NCBI GenBank assembly: GCA_006212015.1
Contig: SDAY01000012.1
Location: 1 to 33,657 of the forward strand
Reading direction: 5' to 3'
Length of the DNA: 33,657 nt
From: Halothiobacillaceae bacterium
GTDB lineage: Bacteria; Pseudomonadota; Gammaproteobacteria; Halothiobacillales; Halothiobacillaceae
Below, in pieces: positions 8,930 through 18,482 of the stretch. Numbering within the stretch: the first letter of the stretch is position 1; the number at the start of each line of letters is the position of its first letter. The notes below the pieces were generated by a model that had not been told where the DNA came from, ran no database searches, and saw only the letters and a list, made by a program, of their open reading frames with translations. The translations under genes and the position numbers were made by a program.

Positions 8930-9618
8930 GCGCTCACATCCTGATTGAGGGGTTGATGAATATGTGCCTGGGCAAGCCAGTCATGCAACTCGAACAGGTC
9001 TTCGACGATCACGAGCGGCGAGCAGGCGGCCAACGCTTCCCGCCCATGCACGCCATGGACGATGCCCACGGAGGGCACACCGGCATGACCTGCCATGTCG
9101 AGGTCGAAGTGAGTATCTCCGACCATCAGGCTTGCCGAGGGTTCGGCGCCGGCCTCGAACATGAGCTCGCGCAGCATCAGCGGATCCGGCTTGGAGGCCG
9201 TCTCATCGGCGCACCTTGTGGCGAAGAAATAGCGGCCAAGTCCGGTCTCTTCAAGGACTCGATCCAGGCCGCGACGGCTCTTGCCGGTCGCGACGGCCAG
9301 CCAGAGGCCACGCTTGGCCAGTGCCTCCAGAAGCGCCTCGGCGCCATCGAATGGGCGCACCGGGGTCGTGTCGATCCCCATGTAATGCTGACCATAACCC
9401 AGCGCCAACTGCTGGCGCCGCTCAAGCGGCACATCCGGGTAGAGTGCCGCCAGGGCTTCGGGCAGGCCAAGCCCGATGATGGACCGTATTTCGGCCTCAT
9501 CGAGCACGGGCAAGCCGGTGTCGCGCATGGCGCCACGAAAGCTGCTGACGATGCGGTCGGCCGAATCCATCAGGGTGCCATCCCAGTCGAACACCACCAG
9601 CTTGAGGCCGTCCATCAT
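8926..9618 (-). CDS. HAD-superfamily phosphatase, phosphoglycolate phosphatase-like
   Basis: A 230-residue cytoplasmic hydrolase of HAD subfamily IA. Motif I is D11-W-D-G-T with nucleophile D11 and acid/base D13. Motif II is the VATGKS threonine, motif III the lysine of SKPDP, and motif IV VGDTHFDLDMA. A helical cap follows motif I. Similar genes next to rluC are often labelled Gph or YjjG-like; the substrate cannot be read from sequence and could be 2-phosphoglycolate, a nucleotide or a pyrophosphate. Its ATG overlaps the rluC stop by four bases (ATGA), and its stop overlaps the sppA start in the same way. Confidence 0.85.
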   Translation of the reverse strand: MMDGLKLVVFDWDGTLMDSADRIVSSFRGAMRDTGLPVLDEAEIRSIIGLGLPEALAALYPDVPLERRQQLALGYGQHYMGIDTTPVRPFDGAEALLEALAKRGLWLAVATGKSRRGLDRVLEETGLGRYFFATRCADETASKPDPLMLRELMFEAGAEPSASLMVGDTHFDLDMAGHAGVPSVGIVHGVHGREALAACSPLVIVEDLFELHDWLAQAHIHQPLNQDVSA

Positions 9619-10616
9619 CGGCCGCCCCCCTTGCGCAACCGTTCAAGCACCGACAACAGGTCTTCCGGCGGCGGCGCGCTGACCCGCAGCGTGCATTCGG
9701 TGATGGGGTGCAACAACTCGAGCTGCTCGGCATGCAGGAACAGGCGAGTGAGGCCGAGCGACTTCATCTCACGGTTGAAGTCCTCGTCGCCATACTTGTC
9801 ATCCCCGGCCAGCGGATGTCCCATGTGTTGCGCGTGAACGCGAATCTGGTGGGTACGCCCCGTTTCGATATCCACCCGCGCCAGCGTGGCCCTCGAGCCG
9901 AAGCGCTCGAGCGGTTCGAACACGCTGACCGCCATCTTGCCGCGCGGATCGACCTTGACCACGCGCTCGCCCCCCTGAAGCTCGTTCTTGAGCAACGGGG
10001 CCTCGACCCGCCGGGCCGCGCCGCGCCATACGCCCTTGAGCAGGGCGATGTAGGTCTTCTTGGTCGACTTCTCCACCAGCTGACGCTGAACGCCGAGCAG
10101 CGCCTGACGATGCTTGGCCAGCACCAGACAGCCACTGGTATCCCGGTCCAGGCGATGGGCCAGCTCAAGCCCCGGAATATGGGACCACGAAGCACGGGCA
10201 AGCTCGATCAGCCCGAAGGGAAGACCGCTGCCACCATGCACGGCCAGACCGGGCTGCTTGTTCAGAATCAGCAGGTGATCGTCTTCATAGAGGATGCGGT
10301 CACGCATCTCATCGACACGATGCGACGGGAGATCCGGCGCCTCACGCTCGGCCATGCGGATGGGTGGAATCCGCACGACATCACCGGCGTTGATGCGCTG
10401 CATCGGCTTGACCCGCCCCTTGTTGACGCGGACTTCACCGGTACGGAGCATGCGGTAGATGCGGCTCTTGGGCACGCCCTTGAGCTGCGCAAGCAGGAAG
10501 TTGTCCAGCCGCTGCCCCGCCTCATGCTCAGCCACGGTGACGAAACGGACTTCGGGCGTCTGTTGTTCTGACGATGGTTCCACGGGATCACTCGATAGAT
10601 GCATGCCGCGCATCAT
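9615..10616 (-). CDS. rluC: 23S rRNA pseudouridine synthase RluC
   Basis: Isomerises uridines 955, 2504 and 2580 (E. coli numbering) of 23S rRNA. From the ATG at 10616 the protein has 333 residues. An S4 RNA-binding domain comes first (RLDNFLLAQLKGVPKSRIYRM region), then the RluA-family catalytic domain with the active Asp in HRLDRDTSG and the GRTHQIRVHAQH motif. The frame stays open to 10943, but that extension is Arg/Gly-rich, lacks family similarity and overlaps the predicted rne promoter, so I rejected it. A second ATG at 10604 is possible. The divergent rluC-rne arrangement is the same as in E. coli. First gene of the rluC-HAD-sppA-clpS-clpA run. Confidence 0.93.
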   Translation of the reverse strand: MMRGMHLSSDPVEPSSEQQTPEVRFVTVAEHEAGQRLDNFLLAQLKGVPKSRIYRMLRTGEVRVNKGRVKPMQRINAGDVVRIPPIRMAEREAPDLPSHRVDEMRDRILYEDDHLLILNKQPGLAVHGGSGLPFGLIELARASWSHIPGLELAHRLDRDTSGCLVLAKHRQALLGVQRQLVEKSTKKTYIALLKGVWRGAARRVEAPLLKNELQGGERVVKVDPRGKMAVSVFEPLERFGSRATLARVDIETGRTHQIRVHAQHMGHPLAGDDKYGDEDFNREMKSLGLTRLFLHAEQLELLHPITECTLRVSAPPPEDLLSVLERLRKGGGR

Positions 10617-10671
10617 AGCGCATCCGGGACCGCGACCTGACGGCACATCCACGATGGCATTCACGGGCAAA

Positions 10672-10700
10672 TTGCCGCGAAGTAACGATATTGTTATATT
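10672..10700 (+). promoter_or_regulatory. putative sigma-70 promoter of rne with a long leader
   Basis: TTGCCG at 10672-10677, 17 bp, TATATT at 10695-10700. Transcription would begin near 10707 and leave a 5' untranslated region of about 447 nt before the rne ATG. In E. coli rne also has a long leader (about 360 nt) through which RNase E controls its own mRNA. The sequence of this leader is not obviously conserved. Confidence 0.5.
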
Positions 10701-11153
10701 CGGGGGAGTTTCGCGGATGACCGCGGACTGAACAACGAACCAAAGACAATTTCCTCTCCCTGCAGCCAGACAGGCCGCTGGATGAAGCGACGCAAGGTCT
10801 TCGATGCGATGGCTCGCACGACCAGCCCGGCGAGGCCCCGCCCGCCCCGCTGATCGAACGGACGTGAACGAGGTCACCCCTGTCGCTTCGCAATGGCTGC
10901 ATGTCTGCATGGAGACGGCCCCACCCCGGGCCGCAACCGCCACGGCGGAGGGGCAACAAACGACACATGATCATCCTTGGACGCCTCGCCCTGACCTACC
11001 TGATAGCCCCGTTCCTTCTAACGGGCGCTCGGTCGGTATTGGCTCGACCGCACAGCCCGTCGAGAAGGCAAACCCTGCCCCGCAACCAGGCGCATGCCTG
11101 CGTTGCGTGTGCCCGGGCACCGGCGTCCAGCCTTCCCATTCGAGACACCACGC
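10701..11153 (+). promoter_or_regulatory. rne 5' untranslated region with a start-proximal hairpin
   Basis: No gene is visible in this stretch. An imperfect hairpin at 11082-11106 (GCAAC/GTTGC outer stem, AGGC/GCCT inner stem, GCAT loop) lies about 50 nt upstream of the rne start. By analogy with E. coli, where hairpins in the rne leader bind RNase E, this is a candidate autoregulatory region. Function is inferred from position only. Confidence 0.4.
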
Positions 11154-13865
11154 ATGAAACGCATGCTCATCAATGCCACCCACTCAGAGGAACTTCGCGT
11201 TGCCCTGGTGGATGGCCAGAAACTCTACGATATCGACATCGAAACCCCGTCCCGGGAACAGAAGAAGTCGAACATCTACAAGGCGACCATCACCCGCATT
11301 GAACCCAGCCTCGAGGCTGCCTTCGTCAATTACGGCTCCGATCGTCACGGTTTCCTGCCCTTCAAGGAAATCTCGCGCAGCTATTTCAAGCCTGAGGCGG
11401 TTGATGACAAGGGTCGCCCGATCATCAAGGAGGCGCTCAAGGAAGGTCAGGAACTGATCGTCCAGATCGACAAGGAGGAGCGTGGCCAGAAAGGCGCCGC
11501 CCTGACCACCTTCATCAGCCTGGCCGGCCGCTATCTGGTCCTGATGCCGAACAACCCGCGCGCGGGTGGCGTATCCCGCCGCATCGAGGGCGAAGACCGC
11601 GCCGAGCTCAAGGAGGCGATGGCTGCCCTGAATGTGCCGGAAGGCATGGGCATGATCATCCGCACCGCCGGCGTCGGCCGCAGCCCGGAAGAACTGCAGT
11701 GGGACCTCGACTACCTGCTCAACGTCTGGCGCGCCATCGAGGACGCGGCCGCCGGACGCCCCGCCCCGGCGCTGATCTATCAGGAAAGCAACCTGCTGAT
11801 TCGCGCCCTGCGCGACCACCTGCGTGACGATATTGGCGAAATCCTGATCGACGACGATGCCACCTTCCAGCTGGCGACCGAGTTCGTTCAGCAGGTCATG
11901 CCGCAAAACCTGCGCCGCCTGAAGCGGTACCAGGAGCGCGTGCCGCTGTTCACCCGCTACCAGATCGAAAGCCAGATCGAATCAGCCTACCAGCGCAACG
12001 TCACCCTGCCTTCCGGCGGCGAGCTGGTGTTCGACCAGTGCGAGGCCCTGACCGCGGTGGACGTCAACTCCGCGCGCGCCACCAAGGGCGAGGACATCGA
12101 GCAGACCGCGCTCAACACCAACCTCGAGGCCGCCGAGGAGGTCGCCCGTCAGGTACGCCTGCGCGACCTGGGCGGCCTGATCGTCATCGACTTCATCGAC
12201 ATGGCCCCGTCCAAGCACCAGCGCGAGGTGGAGAACCGCCTGCGCGATGCCTTGAAGATGGACCGCGCCCGCGTCCAGCTGGGCCGCATCTCCCGCTTCG
12301 GCCTGCTCGAAATGTCCCGCCAGCGCCTGCGCCCGTCGCTGGAGGAATCGACCCAGCATGTCTGCCCGCGCTGCCATGGCCAGGGCACCATTCGCGGCAC
12401 GGAATCCCTCGCCCTGTCGGTCCTGCGCCTGATCCAGGAAGAGTCGCTCAAGGAAAACACCGGCCGCATCACCGCACAGCTGCCCGTAGCCGTTGCCGCC
12501 TACCTGCTCAACGAGAAGCGCGAGGCCATCGCCCAGCTGGAGCAGGACTACAAGGTCAGCGTGATCCTGATTCCCAACCCGAATCTTGAAACGCCGAACT
12601 ATCGACTTGACCGCGTGCGCCGCGCGGACATGGAGGCCCAGCCGACGCGCGCCCACGAACTGGTCGAGAACCGTCAGGAGTTCACCTACGAAGCGCCTCG
12701 GGCAAGCGTGCGGGAAACCCCGCGCGAGCCGGCCGTACGCACCATTGCGGTTCCCGCGCCGGGACCCGTGCCTGCGCCGGCAACAAGCCCCGAACCGGCC
12801 GCCGAGGCGAAGCCTCCTCGCGAGCGCGCCCCGCAACCGGCTCGCCGCCCCGAGCCTGCCAGGGAGCGCCCGGTCGCTGCCGGCGAGGAGGCGGCCGCCA
12901 CGACCGAAAGCGGCTTCCTCAAGCGCGTTTGGGGCTTCCTTTTCGGGGAGCAGACCGTCGCGCCAAGTGCGCGGGACATGACGCCACCACCGGCAGCACG
13001 GCCATCGCCCCGTCCCCTGGATGAAACGGACAGGACCGCTACCGAGCGCCCTGAACGCGGTGGCCGCCGACGCGGCGGTCGCGCTGGACGCGATGGCGCC
13101 GATCGTGGCGAGCGCGCGGAGCGTCCGCCCCAGCCGAAACCCGCCATTGCACCGGTACCGCGTGGCACCGTCCCGCCGCGTGAGGCACGCCCGCCGCGCA
13201 CGCGTCCGGAGCGTGACGAGCGCCCCTTTGAGCATGAAGCGGCTCGCGAAGATACCGGCCTGATTGCCCAGCAGCTCGCGGCCCCCTTGGCGCAGCCGCC
13301 CAAGCCGGTCATCGACATCTCCGCAAAGAGCAGCATTGCCGAGCAACTGCCGCCCAACGCCGCGATTCGCCTTGAAGCCAGTGACCGCGTGGTCAACACC
13401 GGCGAAGCCCCTGCCGCGGAGGCGCCGGCTGCGGCCCCGACCGAGACGGCCAGCGCGACTGAGGCCGATGTCGTGCCTTCGAGCGAACTCGGGACCCAGG
13501 TCATCGAAGTCACGCGCGAGGCCGATCCAGAAGCGGAGATGGTGCCTGCGGCAGCGGCTGCCGTTGAGCCGGCGCCGATGGCTGAGACAGGCACTGAGTC
13601 CACACCCGCAGCCGCCACCATGCACGAGGGTGAACCCCGGGAAGCGGCTGCAGACTCGGCGGATCAAGCCCTCAGCGAGGACAGCGCCGAAGCCACGGCC
13701 CGTCGCCCGCGCCGTCGACGCACGCGTCGTCCTCGCGCCGAAGGTTCGGCCGACATGGCTGAAGACACCACGCCTGAACCCTCGGGCGAGGCCATGGAAG
13801 CCACAGCCGAACCCAGCGAGACCGTGGAATCCGGCGCATCGAGTGAAAAGGGCGAGAAGGCTTGA
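11154..13865 (+). CDS. rne: ribonuclease E
   Basis: Essential single-strand endoribonuclease for mRNA decay and rRNA/tRNA maturation, acting at the inner membrane. It is 903 residues from the ATG at 11154. An S1 domain lies near 37-120. The metal-binding catalytic residues D303 (AVDVNSA) and D346 (IVIDFIDM) and the zinc-link C404-P-R-C407 sit at the same numbers as in E. coli. After about 530 the protein becomes Pro/Ala/Arg-rich and probably disordered. Within this tail [13 protein letters not shown] (about 585-597) resembles the amphipathic membrane-targeting helix LLSRFFGALKALF of the E. coli enzyme. Arg-rich patches such as [12 protein letters not shown] near the C-terminus probably bind RNA. 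The tail is shorter than in E. coli (1061 residues), and I see no recognisable enolase or PNPase site. Confidence 0.96.
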   Translation: MKRMLINATHSEELRVALVDGQKLYDIDIETPSREQKKSNIYKATITRIEPSLEAAFVNYGSDRHGFLPFKEISRSYFKPEAVDDKGRPIIKEALKEGQELIVQIDKEERGQKGAALTTFISLAGRYLVLMPNNPRAGGVSRRIEGEDRAELKEAMAALNVPEGMGMIIRTAGVGRSPEELQWDLDYLLNVWRAIEDAAAGRPAPALIYQESNLLIRALRDHLRDDIGEILIDDDATFQLATEFVQQVMPQNLRRLKRYQERVPLFTRYQIESQIESAYQRNVTLPSGGELVFDQCEALTAVDVNSARATKGEDIEQTALNTNLEAAEEVARQVRLRDLGGLIVIDFIDMAPSKHQREVENRLRDALKMDRARVQLGRISRFGLLEMSRQRLRPSLEESTQHVCPRCHGQGTIRGTESLALSVLRLIQEESLKENTGRITAQLPVAVAAYLLNEKREAIAQLEQDYKVSVILIPNPNLETPNYRLDRVRRADMEAQPTRAHELVENRQEFTYEAPRASVRETPREPAVRTIAVPAPGPVPAPATSPEPAAEAKPPRERAPQPARRPEPARERPVAAGEEAAATTESGFLKRVWGFLFGEQTVAPSARDMTPPPAARPSPRPLDETDRTATERPERGGRRRGGRAGRDGADRGERAERPPQPKPAIAPVPRGTVPPREARPPRTRPERDERPFEHEAAREDTGLIAQQLAAPLAQPPKPVIDISAKSSIAEQLPPNAAIRLEASDRVVNTGEAPAAEAPAAAPTETASATEADVVPSSELGTQVIEVTREADPEAEMVPAAAAAVEPAPMAETGTESTPAAATMHEGEPREAAADSADQALSEDSAEATARRPRRRRTRRPRAEGSADMAEDTTPEPSGEAMEATAEPSETVESGASSEKGEKA

Positions 13866-13877
13866 TGGCCTTGCCTT

Positions 13878-13906
13878 CAGGTTGTTGAAGCCCCTTCAAC
13901 AACCTG
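13878..13906 (+). terminator. 13-bp hairpin after rne
   Basis: A 13-bp stem (arms 13878-13890 and 13894-13906; inner arm AGGTTGTTGAAG) with a 3-nt loop begins 13 bases after the rne stop. No T-run follows, so it may be a 3' stabilising structure or a Rho-assisted end rather than a classical intrinsic terminator. Confidence 0.6.
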
Positions 13907-14029
13907 TTCCAGGGAAGGAAACCCGCCCATTATTCCGGCCCAAGACATCCGTCGGGATGTCAGGCCGCATCCTTGACCTTGTCGCCCTGGAAACAACCGT
14001 GAACGACTCGGTTCGCGGCCTGATTCCGA

Positions 14030-14521
14030 TCAAAGCCAGCCTTTCTCTCGCCGGATGCTCTGCAATAGCCCCTCGGCAGCGATTTCAACCATGTCCAGCA
14101 CGCGCTCGAACCCGCTTTCGCCACCGTAATAGGGATCAGGAACATCGCTGACGCCATAGGACGGGGCAAAGTCCATGAATAGAGCGACGCGTGCGCGACT
14201 CCCGGCGGTCATCAGCCTCTCGAGCCCGGCCAGATTGTCGGCATCCATGGCCAGAACATGATCGAAGCGTTCCAGATCGACCGGCTCGACCTTGCGCGCA
14301 CGCAAGCGCGACAGGTCGTATCCACGGCGCAGGGCCACTTGCCGGGTACGGGGATCCGGCGGGTTGCCGATGTGATAGGCATGCGTTCCCGCCGAATCGA
14401 TATGAATCCGATCGGTCAGTGCGGCCTCCTGAACCTTGCGCGCAAAAACGCCCTCGGCCGTCGGCGACCGACAGATGTTGCCCATGCAGACGAAAAGCAC
14501 TGAAACCTCATCTTTGTTCAT
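14030..14521 (-). CDS. low-molecular-weight protein tyrosine phosphatase
   Basis: A 163-residue cysteine phosphatase. The P-loop VCMGNICRSP begins the domain, with nucleophile C12 and phosphate-binding R18, and the general acid is D129 in the DPYYGG motif. In bacteria such enzymes dephosphorylate tyrosine kinases that control capsule and exopolysaccharide export, or unrelated small phospho-substrates. No BY-kinase or polysaccharide gene is nearby, so the target is unknown. I chose the ATG at 14521; the open frame upstream to 14665 overlaps the hrcA control region and has no family similarity. It is divergent from hrcA. Confidence 0.92.
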   Translation of the reverse strand: MNKDEVSVLFVCMGNICRSPTAEGVFARKVQEAALTDRIHIDSAGTHAYHIGNPPDPRTRQVALRRGYDLSRLRARKVEPVDLERFDHVLAMDADNLAGLERLMTAGSRARVALFMDFAPSYGVSDVPDPYYGGESGFERVLDMVEIAAEGLLQSIRREKGWL

Positions 14522-14534
14522 GTACAGGCACCGT

Positions 14535-14559
14535 TTGAATGGATCACCAAACCGCATTC
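14535..14559 (+). promoter_or_regulatory. weak sigma-32-like promoter upstream of hrcA
   Basis: TTGAAT at 14535-14540, 11 bp, then CCGCATTC at 14552-14559. This partly matches the heat-shock consensus (CTTGAA ... CCCCATNT) but one base short in spacing. It would place the CIRCE well inside the transcript. Confidence 0.25.
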
Positions 14560-14596
14560 TTGACCACATTTCGCGGCATTTCCAGCAATGAGGGAT

Positions 14597-14625
14597 GAGG
14601 AGGATTTCTTGACACCCGCCTCCTC
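14597..14625 (+). promoter_or_regulatory. putative hrcA operon promoter: consensus -35 inside an inverted repeat
   Basis: A perfect TTGACA (14609-14614) lies between GAGGAGG (14597-14603) and CCTCCTC (14619-14625), which can pair. The -10 at 17-18 bp spacing (CAAGCT at 14633-14638) is poor. If used, transcription would start at or within the CIRCE operator, which is the usual geometry for HrcA repression. Confidence 0.4.
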
Positions 14626-14635
14626 GCCAAGGCAA

Positions 14636-14668
14636 GCTTTGGCACTCCCAGCCCACGAGTGCCAAAGC
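14636..14668 (+). promoter_or_regulatory. CIRCE operator (HrcA binding site)
   Basis: Perfect inverted repeat with 12-base arms: GCTTTGGCACTC at 14636-14647 and GAGTGCCAAAGC at 14657-14668, separated by exactly nine bases. The inner 9-9-9 part (TTGGCACTC-N9-GAGTGCCAA) is the CIRCE consensus with G/C in place of A/T at one symmetric position. It stands eight bases before the hrcA ATG. HrcA, stabilised by chaperonin, binds CIRCE and is expected to repress this operon autogenously. Confidence 0.95.
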
Positions 14669-14676
14669 AGCCCGCG

Positions 14677-15735
14677 ATGAGCCTGCCGACCCTGAACGAA
14701 CGTGCCCAGCACCTGCTCAAGGCCCTGGTCGAGCGCTACATCAGCGAGGGCGTGCCCGTGGGTTCGCGCACCCTCTCGCAAGCCACCCCGTTCAGCCTCA
14801 GCGCGGCCACCATCCGCGGCGTGATGGCGGACCTGGAAGATCTGGGCCTGATCCATTCGCCGCACACCTCCGCAGGCCGGGTGCCGACCATCCAGGGTTA
14901 CCGGCTGTTCATCAACCAGTTGCTGACCATGCGCAACCTGGACACCCGCCAGGTCGATCTGCTCAGCGGCGAGCTGCTGCAGGCGCGCGGTTCCCGCCAG
15001 CAACTGGTCGAGACGGCCTCGCAGATGCTCTCCCAGCTGACCCGCTTCACGGGCCTTGTGACCCTGCCCCGGCGAGAGCACACCCGCCTGACCCGGATCG
15101 AGTTCATCCCGCTCTCCGGCCAGCGCGTGCTGGCCATCCTGGTGATGGACGATGGCGAGGTGCAGAACCGCGTGCTGCCCGTCACCCGCGGCTATTCCGC
15201 AAGCGAACTGCGCCAGTTCGGCGCCCTGCTCTCCAAACTGCTGGCCGGCCAGGAGGCCCGCCGCGTGCGCGAGACCCTGCTGGCCGAGATGGACAAGGCG
15301 CGCAGCGACCTCAACGAGCTGATGCGCGAGGCCATCCTGCTGACCGAGCAGGCCCTCGGCGACACGCCTCCCGCGCCGGACCTCGTCATCAGCGGCCAGT
15401 CCAACCTGGTCGGCCTCGGCGACATCACCAACCTCGCCCGCATGAAGCGCCTGTTCGAGGCCTTCGAGACCAAGCGCGACATCCTGCATCTGCTCGATCA
15501 GGTCGAGCGCGCGGAGGGCGTGCAGATCTTCATCGGCGGCGAATCCGGCTATGACCCGCTGCATGAATACAGCCTGGTCACCGCCCCCTATCGCGAGCAG
15601 GGGCGCGTGGTCGGCTACCTGGGCATCATCGGCCCGACCCGCATGCCCTATGATCAAGTCATCCCGCTGGTGGACATCACCGCCCGCCTGCTTGGCGAGG
15701 CCTTGAATCCCGCCGGCACACCCCAAGAATCATGA
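14677..15735 (+). CDS. hrcA: heat-inducible transcription repressor HrcA
   Basis: Dimeric repressor of chaperone operons. From the ATG at 14677 it has 352 residues. An N-terminal winged helix-turn-helix (about 1-75, including SAATIRGVMADLEDLGLI and HTSAGRVPT) is followed by a GAF-like domain and a dimerisation region, ending in FIGGESGYDPLHEYSLVTAPY and GYLGIIGPTRMPYD, both highly characteristic. A GTG at 14659 would lie inside the CIRCE arm and is rejected. First gene of hrcA-grpE-dnaK-dnaJ; grpE follows after 28 bases. Its position right behind CIRCE indicates autoregulation. Confidence 0.96.
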   Translation: MSLPTLNERAQHLLKALVERYISEGVPVGSRTLSQATPFSLSAATIRGVMADLEDLGLIHSPHTSAGRVPTIQGYRLFINQLLTMRNLDTRQVDLLSGELLQARGSRQQLVETASQMLSQLTRFTGLVTLPRREHTRLTRIEFIPLSGQRVLAILVMDDGEVQNRVLPVTRGYSASELRQFGALLSKLLAGQEARRVRETLLAEMDKARSDLNELMREAILLTEQALGDTPPAPDLVISGQSNLVGLGDITNLARMKRLFEAFETKRDILHLLDQVERAEGVQIFIGGESGYDPLHEYSLVTAPYREQGRVVGYLGIIGPTRMPYDQVIPLVDITARLLGEALNPAGTPQES

Positions 15736-15763
15736 ACACACTTTTGCAAGCTGGAGACCGAGC

Positions 15764-16288
15764 GTGACTCAGGACACCCAACCCACCCCGGAAACACCCG
15801 AAGTCGAGCAGCCCGTCGAGCAACGGGCAGACGATTCCATCCATGCCCTGCTCGAGGACGCGCGCGGCAAGGCCGATGAGCACTGGAACGAGGTGCTGCG
15901 CCTGCGCGCCGAGATGGACAACCTGCGCAAGCGCACCGAGCGCGATATCGACAATGCCCGCAAGTACGCGCTGGAGCGGTTCATCGACTCACTGCTGGGC
16001 GTGGCCGACAGCCTGGACCTTGGCATGAAGGCCTGCCAGGACGCCACCGAAGTCGAGCCGCTGCAGAAGGGCACCGAGATCATGCACGCCCAGTTCTTCC
16101 AGACCCTGGAGCGTTTTGGCGTGAAGCCCATCGACCCGATGGGCGAAGCCTTCAATCCGGACCTGCACCAGGCCATTTCGATGCAGCCTTCGGATGGCGA
16201 GTCCAATCGTGTGCTCCAGGTGCTGCAGAAGGGCTACCAGCTCAACGAGCGCGTGCTGCGCCCGGCGCTGGTCATCGTCGCGCAATGA
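15764..16288 (+). CDS. grpE: nucleotide exchange factor GrpE
   Basis: Dimeric exchange factor that releases ADP from DnaK and also acts as a thermosensor through its long helices. It has 174 residues, with an acidic disordered N-terminus (about 1-30), a long coiled-coil helix (RLRAEMDNLRKRTERDIDNA region) and a C-terminal beta domain ending VLRPALVIVAQ. It starts with GTG at 15764, preceded by GGAG at 15753-15756 with seven bases between. It lies between hrcA and dnaK; three hairpins follow before dnaK. Confidence 0.95.
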   Translation: MTQDTQPTPETPEVEQPVEQRADDSIHALLEDARGKADEHWNEVLRLRAEMDNLRKRTERDIDNARKYALERFIDSLLGVADSLDLGMKACQDATEVEPLQKGTEIMHAQFFQTLERFGVKPIDPMGEAFNPDLHQAISMQPSDGESNRVLQVLQKGYQLNERVLRPALVIVAQ

Positions 16289-16291
16289 CTC

Positions 16292-16327
16292 CGCGCTCAA
16301 TGAGCGCGTTTGGGCCTCCTGCCCAAA
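16292..16327 (+). other. two tandem hairpins after grpE
   Basis: The first is a 7-bp GC-rich stem-loop at 16292-16308 (CGCGCTC/GAGCGCG). The second is TTTGGGC at 16309-16315 pairing with GCCCAAA at 16321-16327 around CTCCT. Neither is followed by a T-tract. They start four bases after the grpE stop and could slow exonucleases or separate grpE and dnaK expression. Confidence 0.55.
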
Positions 16328-16382
16328 ATCGATGTAACACGGGCTTGAAGCGCTGAAATCCGCCCCCAGCGTCAAGCCACCC

Positions 16383-16442
16383 GTAGGAGCGGACCTCGGG
16401 CCGCGATGAGTCGCGTAATCGCGGCCCAAGGTCCGCTCCTAC
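16383..16442. repeat. REP-type palindrome in the grpE-dnaK gap
   Basis: Two 25-base arms (16383-16407 and 16418-16442) match at 24 of 25 positions around a 10-base loop. The ends are GTAGGAGCGG and CCGCTCCTAC, typical of extragenic palindromes in Pseudomonas and relatives that are mobilised by REP-associated tyrosine transposases. It ends 35 bases before the dnaK start and will be transcribed as a very stable hairpin. Confidence 0.85.
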
Positions 16443-16477
16443 ATATCCAGACAAACATCTTTCAAGGAGCATTCCTC

Positions 16478-18397
<1,920 letters not shown>

Positions 18398-18419
18398 GTT
18401 ATCCTCCTCGCCCCCTCCC

Positions 18420-18460
18420 GGCCACAGCGCCCGCAAACCAAGGTTTGCAGGCCTGTGGCC
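18420..18460 (+). other. 19-bp intercistronic hairpin between dnaK and dnaJ
   Basis: Arms 18420-18439 and 18442-18460 pair with one bulge and one mismatch (ends GGCCACAG and CTGTGGCC, inner part GCAAACC/GGTTTGC). It begins 23 bases after the dnaK stop and ends 22 before the dnaJ start. No T-run follows, so it more probably protects the dnaK 3' end or causes partial attenuation than ends transcription. Confidence 0.7.
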
Positions 18461-18482
18461 TTAACCCTTTCTGGAACGACCC

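Noticed and set aside
10617..10943. N-terminal extension of rluC
   Set aside because: The frame is open, but the sequence lacks family similarity and covers the rne promoter; the ATG at 10616 gives the normal protein length.
11982..13667. 561-codon open frame antisense to rne
   Set aside because: A shadow of the low-complexity rne tail; Arg/Gly-rich without motifs.
14522..14665. N-terminal extension of the tyrosine phosphatase
   Set aside because: It would run through the hrcA promoter and CIRCE, and the P-loop normally lies about ten residues from the start.
14659..14676. GTG start for hrcA
   Set aside because: It lies inside the right arm of the CIRCE operator; the ATG at 14677 begins the conserved protein.
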